Below are positions 1 through 11,800 of a DNA stretch of 64,000 bases, piece after piece. The translations under genes were made by a program, and so were the position numbers. The notes below the pieces were generated by a model, which made no database searches, had not been told where the DNA came from, and was given only the letters and a program-made list of their open reading frames with translations. The first letter of the stretch is position 1. The number at the start of each line of letters is the position of its first letter. Source of the stretch: Posidonia oceanica (Eukaryota > Streptophyta > Magnoliopsida > Alismatales > Posidoniaceae); the NCBI GenBank assembly GCA_037176725.1, contig JAZBRS010000029.1:128125001-128189000 (forward strand), read 5' to 3'.

Positions 1-215
1 TCCATAGCAACTAAGAAACTCTAAAAGTTTAAGCTTAAATAGAAAGTACTCCAAACAAAAGTAAACACAAATTAAAAATGCAGAACAACCATGATAAAGT
101 ACCACCGTCTGTCAAGAACCCAATTCTGAAACCGGGAACCAAACTTCAGCAACTTGATCAAACAAAACCAGTAATATAATACTTGAATAGTTCCACTTGT
201 GGACCAGATAAACGT

Positions 216-1063
216 TCACTTCTTCTTGGCTACAGACTTGGTGACCTTAGCACCAGTTGGGTCCTTCTTGTCGACACTCTTGATGACACCAACAGCAACA
301 GTCTGTCGCATGTCCCTGACAGCAAAACGACCAAGAGGAGGGTAGGTAGAGAAGGTCTCCACCACCATGGGCTTGGTGGGAATCATCTTTATCGTACCAG
401 CATCACCGTTCTTCAAGAATTTTGGCTCTTTCTCAAGCTCCTTGCCAGATCGCCTATCAATCTTGGTGATGATCTCAGAACACTTCACAGCAATGTGAGA
501 GGTGTGGCAGTCAAGAACAGGGGCATAGCCATTGCCAATCTGACCAGGGTGGTTCATGATGATAACCTGAGATGTGAAGCTGGCAGCTTCCTTAGCAGGA
601 TCATCCTTGGAGTTGGAAGCAACATAACCACGCTTGAGATCCTTGACAGCAACATTCTTAACATTGAAACCAACATTGTCACCTGGAAGAGCTTCCTGCA
701 TTGCCTCGTGGTGCATCTCAACAGACTTGACTTCAGTGGAGAGCCCAGTTGGACCAAAGGTCACAACCATACCAGGCTTGATGATACCAGTCTCAACACG
801 ACCGACAGGCACAGTTCCAATGCCACCAATCTTGTAGACATCCTGGAGTGGGAGTCGGAGGGGCTTGTCTGAGGGCCTCTTGGGCTCTGAGATCATGTCA
901 AGAGCTTCAAGGAGGGTTGGGCCCTTGTACCAGTCTAGATTGGTGGACCTCTCAATCATATTATCACCTTCAAATCCAGAGATTGGCACGAATGCAATTT
1001 TGTCAGGGTTGTAACCAACCTTCTTGAGATAGGTGGACTTCCTTGACAATTTCAATCATAATC
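216..1063 (-). pseudogene. Elongation factor 1-alpha, 5'-truncated and frameshifted
   Basis: The 279-codon frame matches the last ~60% of plant EF-1alpha (full length about 447 residues), the GTPase that brings aminoacyl-tRNA to the ribosome. Domains II and III are complete: [64 protein letters not shown] and the lysine-rich C-terminus are all readable. The GTP-binding domain is missing. The frame opens with TTG, not ATG. Just upstream, a YDEIVKEV motif reads in two other frames (1030-1063), so there are two frame breaks at the 5' edge, and beyond 1063 the sequence stops resembling EF-1alpha. No intron is seen in the preserved part. Bases 1-215 should be its 3' UTR. I infer a dead 5'-truncated copy; an unrecognised upstream exon is possible but would not repair the frame breaks. 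Confidence 0.85.
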
Positions 1064-3048
1064 ACACTCTTTTCCACATTTGACTGTGAGGTAAAAACCA
1101 ATCACATGCTCTTTTCCATGAATTCCAATAGTTTAGGCATAGGTACTATGATTTCACTTTAATGTTCAAATCCAATTTTGAAATCCTTTATTTCCTTTTG
1201 TTTGTTTCAGGTTGATCATAGGATAGGTGAAGAGTTTGACTTTACTTTTTTTATTTATGTAATTTTCCCAAATATATGTAAATTAGGTTGAACATTTTTT
1301 TAGTATATTCTGATAAAAAAAGTCTATTTGGAGATATTTCATGTGAAGAAGTTTCACTCTAATTTGCTCTCTACTCTAGTATTTCAGTATTTTTCTTCAT
1401 TCTCCTTTTTTTTATTCGTTTCACTATTTTCTAATGACATAGCATTCTAGAGCCACATAAATTAGGAAGACGACTAGATGATGCCAATTATACAATGATC
1501 CTAATTATCAATATATGACTGATCAGGTGATTTAAATTTTTATCTACATGGTTAGTTTTTCTTAAGTTGTTACTTTAGTTTATTACCATTTTGGTTGATT
1601 ATGATATCTTGCTTCATGGTTATAGACTTATGGACCTTTTTGTTGATTTGAGAAACAACTATGCACACACTCTCCCCTCCCCCCTCCCACCCCACTCGAA
1701 TTTTTTTTAACCTTTTAGTTTCTTAATACATCTGGCTAAATAGGCTATGTGTGATGCATTAGATGTATAAGCATGATTTAGCCTATCAATAGCTTCTCCC
1801 CTGAAAACGATTAACATATTTAAATAGCTATAGAATCCAGACTGTTGATTCATAGTTAACTTTCCTTGAATCTGCCCTAAGAAAATTATGATAGTAGGAT
1901 TGGTTGTTGTTCCACTTTTGCCCCTTAATTTCTTTTAACTTTTTACTTTCTTAATACATCTGGCTAGATAGGCTATGTGCGATGTATTAGATGTATGAGC
2001 ATGATATAGCCTATCAATAGCTTCTCTTGAAAAAGATTAATGTATTTCAATGGCTATAGAATCTAGACTGTTGATTCATAGTTAACGTTCCATTAAATCT
2101 ACCCTTAGAAAATCATGATAGTAGGATTAGTCATTGTTCTAATGGTCCACAGTAAAATTAAGGCATAGTGATGATTAAACTAATACAAATATAAAATTAC
2201 AGCACGTTCACAATATACATTCCTTGCTTTCTTTTTATATTCTTACTTATCTTAGATATTTAGTGCCCTCAAATCAAATTGCTAGTGGAGTAAAGGATAA
2301 TGCTCATTGCTCATACATCACAAGTTGCTCTTTTATCTCAAAATTTACTAACATGGAATGTTAATGACGAGCCAATGTTGCTTCCACTATGAGGTTTAGT
2401 TATTTTATCATCAGGTTTGAGCTTGGAGTCATAAAAACATTGGTTTTTTGGGGGAATCAAGGAATTGAACACTTAGGCCTAGACAATGAGAGTGGACTGT
2501 GTTTGATTTTCTGAGTAGAGTAATGTCGAATGATGCTTCATTTTCTTAAATATCATCTTATTTTACAACAACTCATTGTTTAGATTAATCATTAATGAGC
2601 ATTGTATGGATTTTAGAACTCTATAACCATTGATAGGCGAGTTAATGCCTGAATCACAATAATTGGTAAGTTATTATAGAGGGAATTGTAGATTGTTTTA
2701 TATTAGACTATGCTCAAAGGTGATTGGGCTACAAGTGACGATGATGGTGAGGCATCTCTTCTAGAAAGTGAGTTGTTGTTTTTCAAGACTACAGAGTTCA
2801 GATTCTCTTTCGTGTTGTCTTTTTCTACTTTTGATAATAAGAAAAAACTCTGAGATTTATGCTACTAAATGGGCTTGTTTTTTACTACTTTAAAATGTGA
2901 TTTTACAAGGCATAAGAGAACTTAAACTAGGAAAAGGAAGCTTAGGAGAGTACTTCATGAATTAAGTTCATGCTTTCTATTCTCTCTTCTCAAATTTTGA
3001 TGGTTATGGTAGTTTTTTTTTACTAGAAAAGCTAGGGCCTTTGACTTC
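1064..3048. other. AT-rich intergenic DNA
   Basis: No recognisable coding frame on either strand. The only structure I see is a direct duplication at 1709-2141, annotated separately. Upstream EF-1alpha exons were looked for here and not found. Confidence 0.6.
1709..2141. repeat. Two-copy direct tandem duplication, offset 229 bp
   Basis: A segment of about 200 bp starting at 1709 recurs at 1938. Both copies contain TTAATACATCTGGCTA, GATAGTAGGATT and CTGTTGATTCATAGTTAAC. They differ by scattered substitutions and a few small indels, so the duplication is not recent. No coding content. Confidence 0.85.
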
Positions 3049-3771
3049 TTCTTAAGATAATCAACCTCCCAGTGACCTCATTCCTAACAGTAGTTGCATA
3101 TGTCCCTCGAATTCAGATGTCTAGCCTTAAACTTTGACCTTCTTTTGCCTTTCTTGTCATTCCTTTCGGAACATCCATGACCCTTGTCAGAACTCGTTAC
3201 CACAACTCCTAAACTAGAGTTATCAACACCACTACTCAATGCCATCTGATGGAGTTCTCTTGTATGTAAAGTAGATCTAACCTCTTCTAGAGAAACCGTA
3301 TCCTTTCCGACAACGAAGGATTGAACAAAGTTCTTATAAGATGAAGGGAGAGAAACTAACAGAAGTAGAGCAACATCTTCATCTTTCGTCCTCTATCTTG
3401 ACGTCGATGTTTCTCAATTCCCTTAACAATGTATTTAACTGATCTAGATGATCTTTCAAAAACATACCTTCTTTCATACGGAGGGCAAATAGATGTTGCT
3501 TTAGAAGTAATTTGTTGGTTAAAGACTTCGTCATGTATAGACTTTCCAACTTCAACCACAGACCAACTACAGACTCTTCATCTGTGACTTCGATGATGAC
3601 CTCATCAGCGAGACAGAGCAAGATCGTGGAGTGCGCATTCTCCTTTTGCATAGCCAACTCGTTTTGACAGAGCTCACATCTTGATTTGCCAGAGACTGAA
3701 ACTATTCTTTTGGTGAAATTCTTGATTTCTACGTTGTGTGACGACATGTTCTCTCGTGCGAATGAACCCAA
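3049..3771 (-). pseudogene. Ty1/Copia retrotransposon gag, degenerate
   Basis: Gag is the retrotransposon capsid-like protein. The minus strand encodes a Copia-type gag: LWLKLESLYMTKSLTNKLLLK, then LKDHLDQLNTLLRELRNI, then (one frame later) LLLVSLPSSYKNFV and a basic stretch ending in a CCHC zinc-knuckle relic near 3085-3130. The frame breaks at about 3379-3384 and two stops lie inside the zinc knuckle. The start lies just after a primer-binding site (3774-3785) and an LTR (3789-4340), the expected order for an element read on the minus strand. Protease, integrase and reverse transcriptase should follow to the left but are not recognisable, so the element is truncated after gag. Confidence 0.85.
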
Positions 3772-3773
3772 AA

Positions 3774-3785
3774 ACTCTGATACCA
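3774..3785 (-). other. Primer-binding site (tRNA-iMet type) of the minus-strand Copia element
   Basis: On the minus strand this reads TGGTATCAGAGT, complementary to the 3' end of initiator methionine tRNA. It lies 3 bp inside the LTR end and about 10 bp before the gag frame. Confidence 0.85.
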
Positions 3786-3788
3786 GTT

Positions 3789-4340
3789 TGTTGTGGAAAA
3801 ATCAAGACAAACAACTGAAGATTGAGAGAAGAAGAAAACAAGCAATCACATACAAAGAAAGAAAATATTTATGTGGTTCACCACAAAAGGCTACATCCAG
3901 GGGCAGCAGTGAGGAAGAAGTTTCACTAAGCTTCAAGATGCTACAAGGGTGAGGGAAGAGACCAGAGGACCAACCATCACGTCTCCCTTAATGTTTACAA
4001 CAGAATAATAAACTCACAAAACCCTAAAAATAGGTTAAAAGACTTAAATAGATGTCGTAACGGACGTCCGTGCAAACGTCCGTCTGGGGTTAGAAAACCC
4101 AGTGCTGAATAGATTCGACAAAACAGACGTCCGTTAAATCCTTGTGAATCCCAGAAGCCTGGTAGACATCCGATTCGAACATCTGTTAATTCCTTGTCCA
4201 TCTCCAGACCTCAAACACTGTTGCCTTAAACATTGTTCCAGATGAAGTGGCGAACGTCCAACCGTCCGTTCAAGTGCACGGCTATCGAACAACCTTGGAT
4301 TCAAGACATATTCAACATAACATACGCGAAGTATCCCACA
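3789..4340 (-). repeat. 5' LTR of the minus-strand Copia element
   Basis: The right edge is set where the Gypsy protease reading frame stops abruptly (4341). There the minus strand begins TGTGGGATACTT. The left edge ends CCACAACA next to the primer-binding site. The result is a 552-bp LTR with TG..CA ends. It contains at least five copies of an ACGTCCGT-like octamer (about 4060-4270). The partner LTR was not found, so the boundaries rest on this copy alone. Confidence 0.65.
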
Positions 4341-5610
4341 GTTCCCTTAGCCATGCATCTTCGTGCCTTGACTGCAGAAATTAGAAATTTGGTTTGATCA
4401 TGGTGAATGCCCTGAATCACAACTGGATCACTGTCAGGTATGTTCAGTATCACCTTTTTCTTATCACACTGGATGTTAGCTCCATACTAGGACCAGTCCA
4501 TACTAAGAACCACATCGAATTCCTACATCTCCAAAAGTACCAAGTCTGCCTCAAGACTCTCACCACCTAGAACCATCTCCATTGATCTGAGGAACTTTGC
4601 TACCAAAGTTTGTTCCCCCATTGGAGTCACAACATCCAATCTAAAAGTCATTTTCTTCTCGGGTTTGTCCAACTCTGAGGCAAAAGCTCAAGATATAAAG
4701 AAGTAGGATGACCCTGAGTAAAATAGCACCTTAGCAAACCTATCTGCCACAAGAAATGAACCTACCACACAAACAACAGCCACAAGTTCAAACAAACAAA
4801 CAAGCAATGTAAGAAAGCATAAATAATTTAATCAATTAAATGATACCTTCCACCACATTGCTTGAAGTGCCAACTGTTGGGGCAGGAATGGAGAAAGTCC
4901 TCCCCATAACCATCTACTGAGACCCCTACTCAGAAGCTAATCCACTTGATCTCCTTCCTTGAGGACAATCCTTGGACATGTGATCCAGCTGGCCACAAGT
5001 GAAGCACATACGGTGAACACGACTAGGGCACTAGTTCGCCATGTAACTCACCTTGTCACACACAAAGCATCTATTGGTCTTGGCATAACTCTCATCAGAC
5101 TTGACTTGCCATTACTGAAACCCCCACTGAATCGTTCTTCTCTCTTCTTTCCAGAGCTACCACTGCTTCCAAAAGTGCTACCTCCCATAATCTGAGGCCT
5201 CGAGGCTGGATTCTTTCCTTTGAACCTGTTGCCCTTCTCTACCACCTTCTTGGAGTTTAGGAATTCCTTCTCAAACCAAGAAGTCAACTCCACCACATCA
5301 TGCACCATGGTAAAGTTAGAAGCCCTCACTTTAACTCTAAAAGGCTAAATCAGACCGTCAAAGAACTTCTTGTCTCTCTTCATCTCATTCTCGAATAGTC
5401 TGCCATACTTCTCCAACTAGATGAAGCAAGTCAGGTCAGAGCCACTATCATGGTACCCTGCTCTAAGTACAGAAACTCCCACTCCAACTCATTTTCTTAA
5501 ACCTGCTATAACAAACCACAACACATACTCGAAGGAAAACTTATGCAAATGATGCTTATGGAGTGCACTATGCCACTCTAAGAGTCACCAGCCCAGACAC
5601 TACCCAAAAC
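4341..5610 (-). pseudogene. Ty3/Gypsy retrotransposon gag-protease, truncated
   Basis: Read on the minus strand from 5610: a degenerate gag with the LEQGTMIV region, then VRASNFTMVHDVVELTSWFE, then a serine/glycine-rich linker. Two CCHC zinc knuckles follow at about 4970-5065. The first has a stop and lacks its histidine; the second, CFTCGQLDHMSKDC, is intact. An aspartic protease of the plant Gypsy kind comes next (VLFYSGSSYFFIS replaces the usual DSGSSHSF), ending in LISAVKARRCMAKG. The frame stops exactly at 4341, where the Copia LTR begins, so the Copia element inserted here. Many stops and frameshifts; not functional. The domain order fits a Tekay/Del-like element, but reverse transcriptase is absent so lineage is uncertain. 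Confidence 0.8.
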
Positions 5611-5627
5611 CTAAGATTCTAATACCA
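5611..5627 (-). other. Degenerate primer-binding site of the minus-strand Gypsy element
   Basis: The minus strand reads TGGTATTAGAATC, one or two substitutions from the tRNA-iMet primer site TGGTATCAGAGC. It is 2 bp from the LTR end that begins (plus strand) TGTCACATCC at 5630. Confidence 0.7.
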
Positions 5628-5960
5628 AATGTCACATCCTATCAAATATAATAATTATATTCGATGAAATAGATTTGTATCCACAATGACACGGAAAAGG
5701 TTTCTTCTGTCAAAACCACAAGCTGAAATCTTGTAAAAGCTTTAAAGTATACACAAACCACAAAGTCTAAAATTTTCAAGAAAACTTGCCATGGCATTTC
5801 AATTTTAAATTCAAGTATTCAAATACAAAGTCGTTAAAATTTACAAGTACAACTCAAAGCACCACAAGAAATAAATAAAGTCTTACAACACTTAAGACAC
5901 ACATTGAAAATACACAAGGGCCCAATACAACACAACCCACAAAATTGCCCCCAGCCTGCG

Positions 5961-8824
5961 TGTAACGACCCAGATTTGGAACCCAGTGTGAGTGAGGGTT
6001 TAGAGCTGCTTCTCCCCTCCTTTTCCCATTTCTCCTTCTTCTTCTTACTCTTCTTATTCTTCTTATTCTTCTTCTTCTTTCTTCTCCTCTTTTCTTTATA
6101 ACAAGAGAGAGAGAGGGCCGGAGACAGAGATGAGGGAGGAAGAGGGGGAGGTCGTGGTCACCGTCGCTACCGTGTCACCGTCGAGAGGAGGAGGAGATCC
6201 AGAGCTGGCAGTAGAGGAGAGGTGGCAGAGGTTGTCGCTCGCCGCTGTTGCGCCGTCGTCGGTAAAATGTACACACCCCCTTAGATCCCTTCTCCTTGTG
6301 CTCATGGGATTCCTAAGGGCATGATAGTGTGAATTTGATGTGTGTGGTTGCTTAGAGAATTTATGGTGAATTTATGGAGATTTATTGGCCATTAATGGCA
6401 TCAGGTGGATGGTTTGTGGTTTTTGATATATGAATGCTTGTTTTTGTGATTTATTGGCCCACATGCAATGGATCTTCATGATTCTTGTCCCATTTCCCAA
6501 ATGGTAGATCATCTCAAAATCTTTATTTTGGTATATTGCATGTAATTTTTGGTTGATTGTGTGATGTTTTGGCTTGTTTGCCACTCGTGGGTGTACTGTG
6601 CTCGTGCACAATACCTGTTAGCCTTTGGATGATGATTTCTTGTGATCCGCTCAACGAATCTTCGTGTTTCTTGTCTCAAATCGTAGATCGCCTCGAGATC
6701 TTCGTTTGGATGTGTGGTTTGGTTAACTGTGCAACGACTGGTGGCTATTCCCACTTTGGGCGATTTTTAGGTCGCTCTGGTTTGGGATGCTCTGTGCTCG
6801 ACTGGTTCGGCATACCGAACCATTTCGGTATGCCGATTTAGTATGCCGATCTTGCTCTGTGGTTTCCCTTGAATCCAAAAATCGATCGACCGAATCCCTT
6901 CAGTCTACCGATTTGGCTCACAGAAAAAAAGAAGGCAGGGCACCAACCACTGAACCCATTCTTGGGTATTTTTGGGTTAAGTTTTGGGGTAGTTTAATGT
7001 TGTCTTTTAATAGATTGTCCTTGTAGGTATTTATGGCACAATAATGATTAGAAAAATCATTAGATTGATATTAAGGAATGTTTAAAATAAATTAGTAAGA
7101 TTCCCTAAGTGTTGTAGTTAATATAAAAGATTATAGAACTTAGAAATACGAAGTTCTCCCTTAAATGGATTCTATGGACTTTAAGGTTCATGTTTAACCC
7201 TAGGATTAGTTATTGCCTTGGTGTTTGGTGTGGTGCACTGAATAAGGTGTTCAGTGGCACTATTTGAGTGTTTGACACTGAGCTGACTATGACTTAGGTA
7301 AGACACAGTCAGTAGGCGTCTTACACTTTGGCACAAAGACTTAAAGTTCTGAGTGCAGTGTTTATTGGTGTCTGGTCTTGTAAGTTAAATGAGACTTTGA
7401 GACCGTTGTTCTGGCTTTTGTGTAGTTTTCTGGGCCTCACAGAGGTGCTGTCGAGGCTATACTTTCAAGCTGTGGTTTTGGTTCGTGGTTTTCGTATAGT
7501 ATTTGGCACGACATTCGGTGGTGTTTTTGAAATATGATTTAAATGGATTTCAAACCAACACCTAGGGATGGATGATACCCCTAGGGTCGCAAGCTGCTTG
7601 CTTAGACTGAGATCCACGTGGCTTTGCTGGTGTTTGTGGTAGTGGTTTGAGGTACTAGCTGGACCTAGAAGTGAAAGATACTCTAGTTGTTCCAAGCACT
7701 GAGGTTAGGACGTCGAGAGGGCGTACCCTGTGGTTTATTCGAGAGAGGATAGCTCACCTAAGTGTAGGGTGAGCAAACTTTCTGGTGTGTGGATAGCCTT
7801 TTAAGGGTCCTTCAAGTGAAAGGTCGCCGTGACGGACAGACTCCTCCACAGGGTGGTTGTCCGTGGCAGTGCAAACACCGTGGTAGCTCCTCGATGGACT
7901 GCTTGTAGCCAGTGTCGGTTGCTTGACGCCGGACAATACGACACAGTGTTGAGGGTCCTTCAGGTGGAGGGACGCCACGACGGACAGGTTGCGACTGTCT
8001 GTGGCAGTGCAGTACACTTCAACGGCTGCTTGTGGTTAGTGCTTATTGTTGTTGTGGTTTTGTTAAACCGTAGTTCAAGAAATCAGACTCTGGTCTAAAG
8101 TAAACTGTGTTTGCTGAGCAATGACTCGTGGTTGGCACTGGTCTAGAATAGACCATGTGTTTTGTTGAGTAATGTCTTAGTATTGACTTTTGATTTTTGT
8201 TGCGCTTATGTGGTGTTATGATTTGGCCAGTGTGGCGCTGTTTTTGGCTTTAGTGCTTGCTGTGTTGCATGTTCTGAATGCAATCAATGTGTGGTTTTAG
8301 GCTTGTCTTAGCGAGAGTAGTCATTTTAAATGTGCATAAAGATTTTTGAAAGAGCATACATATAATTTTGAAAGGAAAAAAAAAAAAGTTTTAAAAGCAT
8401 TATTTTAAAATTTTGCTGCTTGCTGGCAATAGGAAATTACCCTGGTGTGGTGTTGCGGTATCCAGATGGGATGCCTATGCTTGTTGATTTGCTACGTGTT
8501 TACATCGGTCCCCTCAGCATTGTTTGCGAAGTGGTTTAGGTGGGATGTGTGCTGGGTGACCATTTTGAATGGTCACTCACGTGTACTTTGTTTTCTATGT
8601 TTATGACAAGTACAGGATAGGAATGGCTTTTGCTAGTGCACATAGGAAGAAGTCACGCTGCCACATATTAAAGGTTCTAGGTAAGTGAGTTAGTTCTATT
8701 TATTTATTTTTGTCTTATTTTTATTGTGAAAATTTAATTCTATAGTTTATAAATGTTAATAAAAAGATAAAAATGAAAAAAAAATGTAGCTAGGTAGAGT
8801 GGTAGTGACTTGGGGGTCGTTACA
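5961..8824 (+). mobile_element. Solo LTR, 2.86 kb, Gypsy type, with 5-bp target duplication
   Basis: It begins TGTAACGACCC and ends GGGTCGTTACA, a perfect 11-bp terminal inverted repeat. It is flanked by CTGCG on both sides (5956-5960 and 8825-8829). There is no internal gag-pol, so the element recombined down to one LTR. The 3' half resembles the LTR at 40181-42981: both have TGGTCACTCACGTGT, then CAGGATnAGGA, then an AAGGAGTCAC-like stretch, so they belong to related families. Short ORFs inside on both strands have no protein resemblance and are not genes. CTT-rich tract at about 6035-6090; a 147-bp partial internal duplication around 7805 and 7952. Confidence 0.9.
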
Positions 8825-11800
8825 CTGCGTGTAGCAATGGTGACTCACCCTATATGCTCCTTTCCTTTAGATGCACATGAAAATTTTTAAATAGCAACAT
8901 GGGTGAGTGTCTTACTATACAAGACACACAATATGGTCTACCTAAGGCCAAACACCTTCTGCTCGCAAGCATTAGAGTGCCTTAGGTGTCATGCTCATGC
9001 CAAAAATCCACAACTCAAAAAATATAAGCATGGTAGATAAAAGCAGCACTTAAAACCACTAAATTCAGTAGAAATAACACTAAAAACTGAGCAGAAATAT
9101 AACCAGAAACGAAAAGAAACACTGCTGAACGACCACCATAGCAAGTGACGAACGACCACCACAGCAAGTGACGAACGACCACTAAAACAGGTAACGAACG
9201 ACCATCGCAATTGGTGACGAACGACCCACAAAATAGGTGACGAACGACCATTAGAAACACGTCAAATGACCACCACAGAAGATGATGAACGACCACCAAA
9301 AACACGTCGAACGGCCCACACAAAACTGCTGAACGACCAATGCAAAAGTATGAACGATCGAACAACAAAACTTGCTCGTCACTCGTCATGAAATCAGACA
9401 AAAGACTCTAAAACAGCAAACTACAACAAAACTAAAACACATAAGTGGCTCTACTTTACTTTTAAAAAATCCCACCAAGTGTTGGTACACTTTAGGCATT
9501 CCTGGCGAGGTTACTTCACAACAAGTCTCACTGGGCTGCAACCCTAAAAACACTTCACAAAGCCGCGGTGGAGCTAATCTGTGACCAGATGCTCCCCGTC
9601 TTGCTCGGATACAATTGCTTTCTCTCAAGCAACTTACTTAACCCTCAAGCCCAAGTCTCTATCTAGACTGTTATCTAACAGATGGTAGCTACAATACATG
9701 CTAGACCAGCCTCCCATGGAAGGAACTCAACCACAAACATTTATCACAGGATAAGGGATCTCTCGTCCCTGTCCCAAGGATGTACTTCCCCTCTAATAGA
9801 AGAGGTTTCCAATCCTATCGGCCCTTTAGGCATTCCTGGCGAGGTTACTTCACAACAAGTCTCACTGGGCTGCAACCCTAAAAACATGGTCACACACACA
9901 AAAACCATAGGAAATCATTTCAAAAAACCCGACATCACTCCACATTCCATGCCAAGTAGAAATCAAACGAGTGTTGGGTCACCGTTTTGAGTGATCACTC
10001 ACGTGTACTTTGATTTCTGTGTTTTTGGCAGGTGCAGGATAGAAATGGCTTTTGCTAGTGCACATAGGAGAGAGTCATGCTGCCACACATTAGGAATTCT
10101 AAGTAAGTGAGTTAGTTCTATTTATTTATTTTTGTCTTATTGTTATTATGAGAATTTAATTCTATAGTTTATAAATGTTAATAAAAAGATAAAAATGAAA
10201 AAAAATGTAACTAAGTAGAGTGGTAGCGACTTGAGAGTCGTTACACTACGTGTAGCAATGGTGACTCACCCTATATGCTCCTTTCCTTTAGATGCACCTA
10301 AAAATTTTTAAATAGCAACATGGGTGAGTGTCTTACTATACAAGACACATAATATGGTCTACCCAAGGCCAAACACCCTCTGCTCGTAAGCATTAGAGTG
10401 CCTTAGGTGTCATACTCAAGCCAAAAATCCATAACTCAGAAAATATAAGCATGGTAGATAAAACCAGCACTTAAAACCACTAAATTCAGTAGAAATAACA
10501 CTAAAAACTGAGCAGAAATATAACCAGAAACGAAAAGAAACACTGCTGAACGACCACCATAGCAAGTGACGAACGACCACCACAGCAGGTGACGAACAAG
10601 CACTAAAACAGGTAACGAACGACCCACAAAATAGGTGACGAACGACAATTACAAACACGTCGAATGACCACCACAGAAGGTGATGAACGACCACCAAAAA
10701 CATGTCAAACGGCCCACACAAAACTGCTGAACGACCAACGCAAAAGTGATGAACGATCGAACAACAAAACTTGCTCGTCACTCGTCATGAAATCAGACAA
10801 AAGGCTCTAAAACAGCAAACTACAACAAAACTGAAACACATAAGTGGTCCCACTTTACTTTTAAAAAATCCCACCAAGTGTCGGTACCAAGCACAAGACT
10901 CAAGACTCAGGCAATAAGCATAAGGTACTAAAACACTTCACAATGCCGCGGTGGAGCTACTCTGTGACCGGACGCTCCCCGTCTTGCTCGGATACAATTG
11001 CTTTCTCTCAAGCAACTTACTTAACCCTCAAGCCCAAGTCTCTATCTAGACTGTTATCTGACAGATGGTAGCTACAATACATGCTAGACCCAGCCTCCCA
11101 TGGAAGGAACTCAACCACAACCATTTGTCACAGGATAAGGGATCTCTCGTCCCTGTCCCAAGGATGTACTTCCCCTCTTATAGAAGAGGTTTCCAATCCT
11201 GTCGAGCCTTTAGGCATTCCTTGCGAGGACTTCACAACAAGTCTCACTGGACTGCAACCTTAAAAACATGGTCACACACACAAAAACCATAGGAAATCAT
11301 TTCAAAAAACCAGACATCACTCCACATTCCATGCCATGCAGAAATCAAACGAGTGCTGGGTGACCGTTTTAAGTGGTCACTCACGTGTACTTTGTTTTTT
11401 GTATTTTTGACAGGTGCAGTATAGAAATGGCTTTTGTTAGTGTACATAGGAAGGAGTCATGCTGCCACATATTAAGGATTCTAGGTAAGTGAGTCAGTTC
11501 TATTTATTTATTTCTGCCTTATTGTTATTGTGAGAATTTAATTCTGTAGTTTATAAATGTTAATAAAAAGATAAAAATGAAAAAGAAATGTAGCTAGGTA
11601 GAGTAGTAGCGACTTGGGGATCGTTACACTGCGTGTAGCAATGGTGACTCAACCTATATGCTCCTTTCCTTTAGATGCACTTAAAATTTTTTAAATAGCA
11701 ACATGGGTGAGTGTCTTGCTATACAAGACACACAATATGGTCTACCCAAGGCCAAACACCCTCTGCTTGCAAGCATTAGAGTGCCTTAGGTGTCATGCTC

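Noticed and set aside
183..872. 229-codon plus-strand ORF at the left edge
   Set aside because: It is antisense to EF-1alpha, whose minus-strand translation is clearly conserved.
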